In this document: positions 59,675 to 64,000 of the stretch, piece after piece
How the letters are laid out: each line of letters opens with the position of its first letter
How positions within the stretch are numbered: the first letter of the stretch is position 1
DNA from: Acidimicrobiales bacterium
Lineage (GTDB): Bacteria > Actinomycetota > Acidimicrobiia > Acidimicrobiales > Aldehydirespiratoraceae
DNA length: 64,000 nucleotides
Assembly: GCA_041394245.1 (NCBI GenBank)
Contig: JAWKIR010000002.1
Coordinates: 2,232,001-2,296,000, forward strand
Direction of reading: 5' to 3'
Translations under genes and position numbers: made by a program
Notes under the pieces: model-generated
The model's input: the letters and a program-made list of their open reading frames with translations, nothing else
Database searches by the model: none
What the model was told of the DNA's origin: nothing

Positions 59675-60456
59675 TGACGCAGATCATCAACATCTCTGTT
59701 CCCCGGACGGGGTCGAGCCATCTGGTCAACCACCTCCGTGCCTTCACGGGGTTGCGCGTGTTCGGCGAGGTGTTCAACCCCAATCAGTGCTTCTCGTTGA
59801 AGTCGGGACACTTCGACCACATCGCCGAACGCTGGGGGACGCGCCTCAGCCCGGCGATCGACGACCCGGACACCGTCGCGTGGGTGCGTGCCCACCCCAC
59901 GGAGACGCTCGAGGTGCTCCGTCATTTCGCCCGAGGTCGCGCGACGGTTGTGAAGCTGTTCCCGGGTCACCTGGACCGCGCCTTCGTGACCGACTCACTG
60001 CTCCCCGACGACGATGTGGTCGCACTCGTCCTGCTCCGTCGCGTCATCGACAGCTACGCGTCGGCCGAGAAGGCCCGACGGACACGGCGGTGGCGCACGG
60101 CCGACACGACCGACCTGCGAGTGGAAGCGAACTTCGACCACTTCGTGGGTTGGTCGAAGTACCAGCAGCGCTGGTACCTCGACTGTCGGGACGCCATCGC
60201 CGGCGCCGATCGCCCTTTGAACATCCTTCGCTACGACGAACACATCGATCGCGACACCGGGCAGTTACTCGATGGCCTCGAGGCGATGCTCCGCGCCAAC
60301 GACATCGATCCAGGTCCCCGCAAGGAGATCCCGTGGGTCACCCCGAAGCAGGACACGACACGTGACCCCGGCCGGAAGTTCACGAACTGGTCCGAGTTCG
60401 AGGCCCGGCTCGACGACGCGGGAATGCTCGACCTCGCCACCGGCTACTTCCTCTGA
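59674..60456 (+). CDS. Sulfotransferase-like P-loop protein
   Basis: 260 residues. N terminus IINISVPRTGSSHLVNHLRA has the 5'-phosphosulfate-type loop of sulfotransferases (PRTGSS), and LVLLRRVIDSYASAEKARR resembles the 3'-phosphate-binding RxxxdxxxS strand/helix. Both suggest PAPS binding, but the acceptor His/Lys is not identified. Similar to trehalose sulfotransferase-like (Stf0-type) proteins in layout. The last 13 bases overlap the convergent SDR. Its coupling to an acyl-CoA ligase is unexplained. Confidence 0.75.
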   Translation: MTQIINISVPRTGSSHLVNHLRAFTGLRVFGEVFNPNQCFSLKSGHFDHIAERWGTRLSPAIDDPDTVAWVRAHPTETLEVLRHFARGRATVVKLFPGHLDRAFVTDSLLPDDDVVALVLLRRVIDSYASAEKARRTRRWRTADTTDLRVEANFDHFVGWSKYQQRWYLDCRDAIAGADRPLNILRYDEHIDRDTGQLLDGLEAMLRANDIDPGPRKEIPWVTPKQDTTRDPGRKFTNWSEFEARLDDAGMLDLATGYFL

Positions 60457-61268
60457 CTCACACCCTGGCCGTCGTAGGGCGAACCGACGAGCGCGACGGG
60501 TGCGGCACTCCAGGCATCGAGCAGTCCCACCGAGAGATCGTCGCAGCCGTGCTTGAGCGGCGACGCATCGTCGAGGATCGCCGCGGTGACGCGGGCCGCC
60601 GCCTCGGCGGCCGGCGTCGTCATGTGGTCGACCGCCTTGCGACCCTCGTACGACGCCTCCGCCATTTCCCGATAGCCCTCGTAGGAGACGGCCTCGGGCA
60701 TGCGGTCCGATCCCGCCAGCATGTCGGTGTCGATCGGTCCCGGCATGATCTCGATCACCCGGATGCCGAACGGCGCCACTTCACAGCGCAACGACTCGCC
60801 GAAGGCCGACACCGCCGCCTTGCTGGCCCGGTAGACGGAGTAGAAGGGGATGGCGGCCAGGATCGACGACGAGGTGATGTTGCACACCACTCCCCCGCCG
60901 CCGGCCCGCAGGACCGGGATCGCCCGCGCCGTCAACTCGACCAGGCCGAAGACGTTGGTCTCGAACACGGCCCGCCAGTCGGCGATGTCGACATGTTCGA
61001 CCGGCAGGTACTGACGCTCGATGCCGGCGTTGTTGACCAACACCCGCAGCCCGTCGGGCACCACGAACGTGTCGGGGTCGTCCATGTCGATGCGTTGCAC
61101 CGTGATCGAACCGCCACCGTCCCCGACCAGTGCGGCGAGATCCTCTCCGTCGGCCGGATTGCGCATCGCCGCAACCACATCGAAACCGGCCTGCGCCAGA
61201 TCGAGGGCGATCGCCCGTCCGATCCCGCGGCTCGCACCGGTCACCCACGCCACTCCACTTGCGTCCAT
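60444..61268 (-). CDS. SDR-family oxidoreductase
   Basis: 274 residues. WVTGASRGIGRAIALDLAQAG, AMRNP (Arg after strand 2, NADP-type), VNNAGIERQYLPV, CNITSSSILA, YRASKAAV (Tyr-x3-Lys), and EIMPGPIDTDM. It has the long C-terminal helical part of the human hydroxysteroid-dehydrogenase-like cSDR group. Leaderless -10 TAGTGT is 6 bases before ATG. Confidence 0.92.
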   Translation of the reverse strand: MDASGVAWVTGASRGIGRAIALDLAQAGFDVVAAMRNPADGEDLAALVGDGGGSITVQRIDMDDPDTFVVPDGLRVLVNNAGIERQYLPVEHVDIADWRAVFETNVFGLVELTARAIPVLRAGGGGVVCNITSSSILAAIPFYSVYRASKAAVSAFGESLRCEVAPFGIRVIEIMPGPIDTDMLAGSDRMPEAVSYEGYREMAEASYEGRKAVDHMTTPAAEAAARVTAAILDDASPLKHGCDDLSVGLLDAWSAAPVALVGSPYDGQGVSQRK

Positions 61269-61274
61269 CCGACG

Positions 61275-61280
61275 ACACTA
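61275..61280 (-). promoter_or_regulatory. Probable leaderless -10 box (TAGTGT)
   Basis: Minus-strand TAGTGT ends 6 bases before the ATG at 61268 of the SDR gene. Confidence 0.4.
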
Positions 61281-61311
61281 CGCTTCGAAACGCCGGCACG
61301 TCAGGGGGACC

Positions 61312-61812
61312 ATGCCGCTCGGGAGAACCATGCAGCGCCACGAGTTCAGCTTCGAGATCGACGCCACACCCGACGAGGTGTGGCAGGTGTTCCACGGGCC
61401 CAAGCCCCGGGTCATGGAGCACGGCGACGTGCGCATCGAGATCCTCCACCCCGGTGCCGAGGGCGGCAACGGCCTCGTACGCCACTGCCACTTCCGGGTG
61501 CCGAAGTACCTGTTCTCCGGCGGCCGGGCCAAGAGCTGGGAGTGGCTCACCGAGCTGGACCCGCCCAACCGGTGGCGCTACGACGCGATCGGCAAGCCGC
61601 TCTGGTCGGAGGCCACCGGCATCACCGAACTCGAGGACCTCGGCGACGGCCGCACCCGGGTGCACTTCACCGAGACCTACCACGTGTTCAATCCCGTGAT
61701 GCGGGTGTTGCTCGAGCGCCGGGTGCACGACTTCATCTCGAAGGACAACGACGTGCTCATGAAGCAGGGCGTCGAAGCCGGGCTAAAGGCCCTGCGGCGG
61801 CACCGAGACTGA
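61312..61812 (+). CDS. SRPBCC (START-like) domain protein
   Basis: 166 residues. FSFEIDATPDEVWQVFHGPKPR is the typical opening strand of polyketide cyclase/START-type domains; IEILHPGAEGGNGLVRHCHFRV, WEWLTELDPPNRWRYDAI and TRVHFTETYHVFNPVMRVLLERRVHDF follow. Binds a hydrophobic ligand in a helix-grip pocket; enzymatic role unknown. AGGGGGACC before ATG 61312 decides this start over the internal ATG at 61330. Confidence 0.88.
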   Translation: MPLGRTMQRHEFSFEIDATPDEVWQVFHGPKPRVMEHGDVRIEILHPGAEGGNGLVRHCHFRVPKYLFSGGRAKSWEWLTELDPPNRWRYDAIGKPLWSEATGITELEDLGDGRTRVHFTETYHVFNPVMRVLLERRVHDFISKDNDVLMKQGVEAGLKALRRHRD

Positions 61813-61833
61813 CGAGGGCCGCGCCCGCGCCCG

Positions 61834-62418
61834 TCAGGCGTCCATCAACGGATCGAGGAACTCGAACCCCGACCGGGCGTTCGCATCGACGGCGAACCGG
61901 GCCACCGGCACGGTGAAGAAGTCGGCGGCAACGTGGCCGACCGCCGCAAACCGTCCCTCCGCGTCGAAGGCAACGAACACGACCGCGTAGTCGGACTCGC
62001 GATCGACCCCGGCCCAGAGGTCGTAGCCGCCCTGGAGAACGGATTCGACGTCATCGACATCCGGGCCCCACATCGATGTCTCCCCGACAGATCCGGTCAG
62101 CGGCACCGCGGACCGGGTCTCGGTCACCTCGAGAGAGACCTCCACCGTCGCATCGCGTGCTGCTCCGTTGACCGCGAGACCGCTGACACGTAGCCAGTCG
62201 TAGTGCTCGATGACCTCGATGGTGATCGCCCCCGAACAGGCGCCGCCATCGGGGCAGAGCTCCCCTGAGCTCCAGGATGCACTGTCGGGGATCACGAAAC
62301 TCTCGGCCGCGTCAGAGAGCGCGTCGTAGGGATGACCGTCGGAGCTGCACGCCGAAACGACGATCGCGAAGCATGCGAGGAGCAGCCCGGCGACTCGGGC
62401 GCGATCGTGAAACGGCAT
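61834..62418 (-). CDS. Small lipoprotein, function unknown
   Basis: 194 residues. Signal peptide GLLLACFAIVVSAC with lipobox; the mature part is strand-rich with Cys pair CPDGGAC near the start, then TIEVIEHYDWLRVSGLAVNG and WAGVDRESDYAVVFVAFDAEGR. No domain recognised. GGAGGTGAACC gives a strong ribosome binding site before ATG 62418. Confidence 0.75.
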   Translation of the reverse strand: MPFHDRARVAGLLLACFAIVVSACSSDGHPYDALSDAAESFVIPDSASWSSGELCPDGGACSGAITIEVIEHYDWLRVSGLAVNGAARDATVEVSLEVTETRSAVPLTGSVGETSMWGPDVDDVESVLQGGYDLWAGVDRESDYAVVFVAFDAEGRFAAVGHVAADFFTVPVARFAVDANARSGFEFLDPLMDA

Positions 62419-62421
62419 GGT

Positions 62422-63101
62422 TCACCTCCGAATCGCCTGCCATCCCGGCATTGCAACGCTAGCCCGACGGGCCCGCTCGGGGCAGGGCGACACCGGTTCG
62501 GACCAGCGGGTGCCCACGGGCCACGACCCGCCACCGCCGGCATCGTCGCGTGCCAACTCCATCTGCCGATCGTGGACGTCGTGATGGCAGCGGCAGCACA
62601 GCAGGACCAGGTTGTCGATGTCGGTCGGTCCGCAGGCCAACCAGGCGATCACGTGGTGCGCTTCGCAGCGAGACACCTCGGCCCCGCAGCCGACGCACCC
62701 GCGGTCGCGAGCGATGAGTGCCTTCCACTGCTCGAGGGTGGCGGTGCGATGGTCTCGCCCGACCCAGATCGGCTGGCCCGGTCCAGCGAAGACCATGCAT
62801 GCTCGGCGGTGATCCGCCCTTCGGCCAGCGCCTCGCTCACGCGCTGCATCGACTCCAGCTGCGTGGCCGTCTTCGCCACGACGGCCGCAGCACGCGACGA
62901 CATCCGACCCGCCGAACGCATCACGCCCGCGCCGTCGAGCCCGGCATCGCCCAACCGGTCGATCGCTCAGACCAGCCGCATCTCGAGTGCAGCGGCCGCG
63001 CCCGTGAGACGGCGCAGATCGTCGACACAGTCGGCCAGCTCCCGCCGCGACATCGTGCCGATCGCCACTCCGTTCAGTTCGCAAACCGCCGTTTCGAACA
63101 C
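62422..63101 (-). pseudogene. DUF222/HNH endonuclease relic
   Basis: Start GTG at 63101 reads FETAVCELNGVAIGTMSRRELADCVDDLRRLTGAAAALEMRL, hits TGA at 62967-62969, then continues AIDRLGDAGLDGAGV...SSLDRASRSG, a DUF222 N-terminal part. A +1 frame change near 62800 then gives WVGRDHRTATLEQWKALIARDRGCVGCGAEVSRCEAHHVIAW...LLCCRCHHDVHD, a complete HNH zinc endonuclease end. About 150 residues between the domains are missing. Stop codon, frame change and internal deletion together mark a pseudogene; intact relatives are about 400 residues and abundant in actinobacteria. Confidence 0.85.
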
Positions 63102-63179
63102 GGATCAAGGAAACGAACATCTGTTCGGTTTGTCTACCCTGAGCTGGGTCTTTCCGTGGCGATCTCGGCGCGTGAGGCG

Positions 63180-64000
63180 TCAGGCGAGCGCCGGCTGGAG
63201 TTCGTCGACGAGCAGTTCCATCTGCCGTTCCACCAGCGCTTCGGGCATCCCACCGATCGATCCCCAGAGGTAGAGATGCTCGATCGGCAGGCCGTCGCAG
63301 ATCGTCCGCACCCGCGCCGCAGCCTCTTCGACGGTGAGGATCTGCAACGGCGCGATCACGCCGGACCCCCGCCCCTCGCGGACCTCGTCCTCGGTGAGCA
63401 TCCTCGGCGTGCGACCCGAACCCTTCGCCGCGTTCTGCCGATAGCTGTTCAGCTGGTGGGTCCGGTGGGGCAGGATCTGCTCGAACATCTGCTCCGGGTC
63501 GTCGGCCAGTACGAAGTCGACCACACCGCCCATGCGGGCCGCAGCGGTGGGGTGCCCGGCCTCGGCCAGAGCGTCGCGATAGATCGGCCAGCTTTCCGCG
63601 TTCCAGGTCATGAGCCCGACCCCGAGCCGCCCGGCCCGCCGGGCCCCGACGGGGCCGAGGTAGCCGGCCCAGATCGGTACCGGGTCCTGCACCGGCCCCG
63701 GCGTGCACCCGCCCTCGGCAAAGATCCGGCCGACCTCGGCCAGGGCGTGATCGGTCGACCGGTAGCGGTCGGCGAGATCGGCGCCGAACGCCTCGAACTC
63801 AGGGGCGACATAGCCGGCCCCGAGGCCGAGTTCGAGCCTTCCGTTGCTGATCACGTCGACGACGGCCGCCTGCTCGGCGATCGCCATCGGATGGGCCAGC
63901 GGAGCGACGATGACACCGGTGCCGAGACGACACTGCCGGGTCCGGGCCGCGATGGCGGCGAGGGCGGTGAGCGGCTGGGGCAGGTAGCCGTCTTCCACGA
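63180..64000 (-). CDS. LLM-class flavin-dependent oxidoreductase, 5' end cut
   Basis: The frame is open to the right edge; the visible 273 codons start with (V)EDGYLPQPLTALAAIAARTRQCRLGTGVIVAPLAHPMAIAEQAAVVDVISNGRLELGLGAGYVAPEFEAFG, the core of the luciferase-like family (normally preceded by WxxEHHF), so about 50 residues are missing. PVPIWAGYLGPVGARRAGRLG and IEHLYLWGSIGGMPEALVERQMELL complete the barrel. Bases 63102-63179 between it and the HNH relic show nothing. Confidence 0.9.
   Translation of the reverse strand, partial: VEDGYLPQPLTALAAIAARTRQCRLGTGVIVAPLAHPMAIAEQAAVVDVISNGRLELGLGAGYVAPEFEAFGADLADRYRSTDHALAEVGRIFAEGGCTPGPVQDPVPIWAGYLGPVGARRAGRLGVGLMTWNAESWPIYRDALAEAGHPTAAARMGGVVDFVLADDPEQMFEQILPHRTHQLNSYRQNAAKGSGRTPRMLTEDEVREGRGSGVIAPLQILTVEEAAARVRTICDGLPIEHLYLWGSIGGMPEALVERQMELLVDELQPALA

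Noticed and set aside
62967..62969. In-frame TGA in the HNH gene as a second selenocysteine
   Set aside because: It is not at a redox-type cysteine, and the same gene has a frame change and an internal deletion, so simple decay explains it.

Overview
The window is GC-rich, gene-dense actinobacterial DNA. Short intergenic gaps, ATGA/TGATG/GTGA gene overlaps, probable leaderless promoters, F420-type luciferase-like oxidoreductases, many P450s, short-chain dehydrogenases (SDRs) and acyl-CoA dehydrogenases, and a DUF222/HNH relic all fit a free-living Acidimicrobiia-type organism (Ilumatobacter-like). That placement is inferred from gene style only. I saw no rRNA, tRNA or CRISPR.

Layout. 1-7.3 kb holds housekeeping and redox genes: a cut VanY-type peptidase, an acyl-CoA ligase, a stress-like protein, a flavin-reductase-like protein, a peroxiredoxin-like gene with an in-frame TGA at its redox cysteine (a strong selenoprotein candidate), a PhyH dioxygenase, a DJ-1/PfpI protein and a nitronate monooxygenase-like protein. 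7.3-12.3 kb is a minus-strand operon (KARI-like, SDR, P450, luciferase-like, SCO6745-like). 12.3-15.1 kb is a PhoD-like phosphatase plus P450. 15.1-16.7 kb is a REP-flanked RAYT transposase gene split by a 519-bp IS-derived insertion that carries its own small gene. 16.7-19.9 kb has a two-gene acyl-CoA dehydrogenase pair and a divergent SDR; a second, intact RAYT unit follows at 19.9-20.9 kb. 20.9-31.8 kb contains acyl-CoA ligase, amidohydrolases, SDRs, and a P450-ferredoxin-aldehyde dehydrogenase-CoA transferase operon. 31.9-36.7 kb has a tandem-domain TetR regulator, a Kup potassium transporter, and a TetR/luciferase-like divergon. 36.7-46.6 kb has a methyltransferase and acyl-CoA dehydrogenase divergent from a branched-chain-type ABC importer (fused permease), a thiolase-like/DUF35 pair and a P450. 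46.7-51.6 kb has an enoyl-CoA hydratase and an aldolase/dehydrogenase/FGGY kinase group. 51.6-64 kb has lipoproteins, a fused double acyl-CoA dehydrogenase, ligases, a hydratase, an amidohydrolase, a sulfotransferase-like gene, an SDR, an SRPBCC protein, an HNH relic and a cut luciferase-like gene.

How it works together. Much of the window looks like uptake and beta-oxidation-style breakdown of bulky hydrophobic acids, possibly steroid- or isoprenoid-like: import, P450 hydroxylation, aldehyde oxidation, CoA activation, dehydrogenation, hydration and retro-aldol cleavage. The substrate cannot be read from the sequence. A conserved 16-bp element (TGACGCNNNTGTTAGA-like) occurs in six divergent promoter regions at 12.26, 18.99, 23.63, 26.56, 38.71 and 49.26 kb, with a weak seventh at 56.93 kb. 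It suggests one common regulator for these catabolic blocks.
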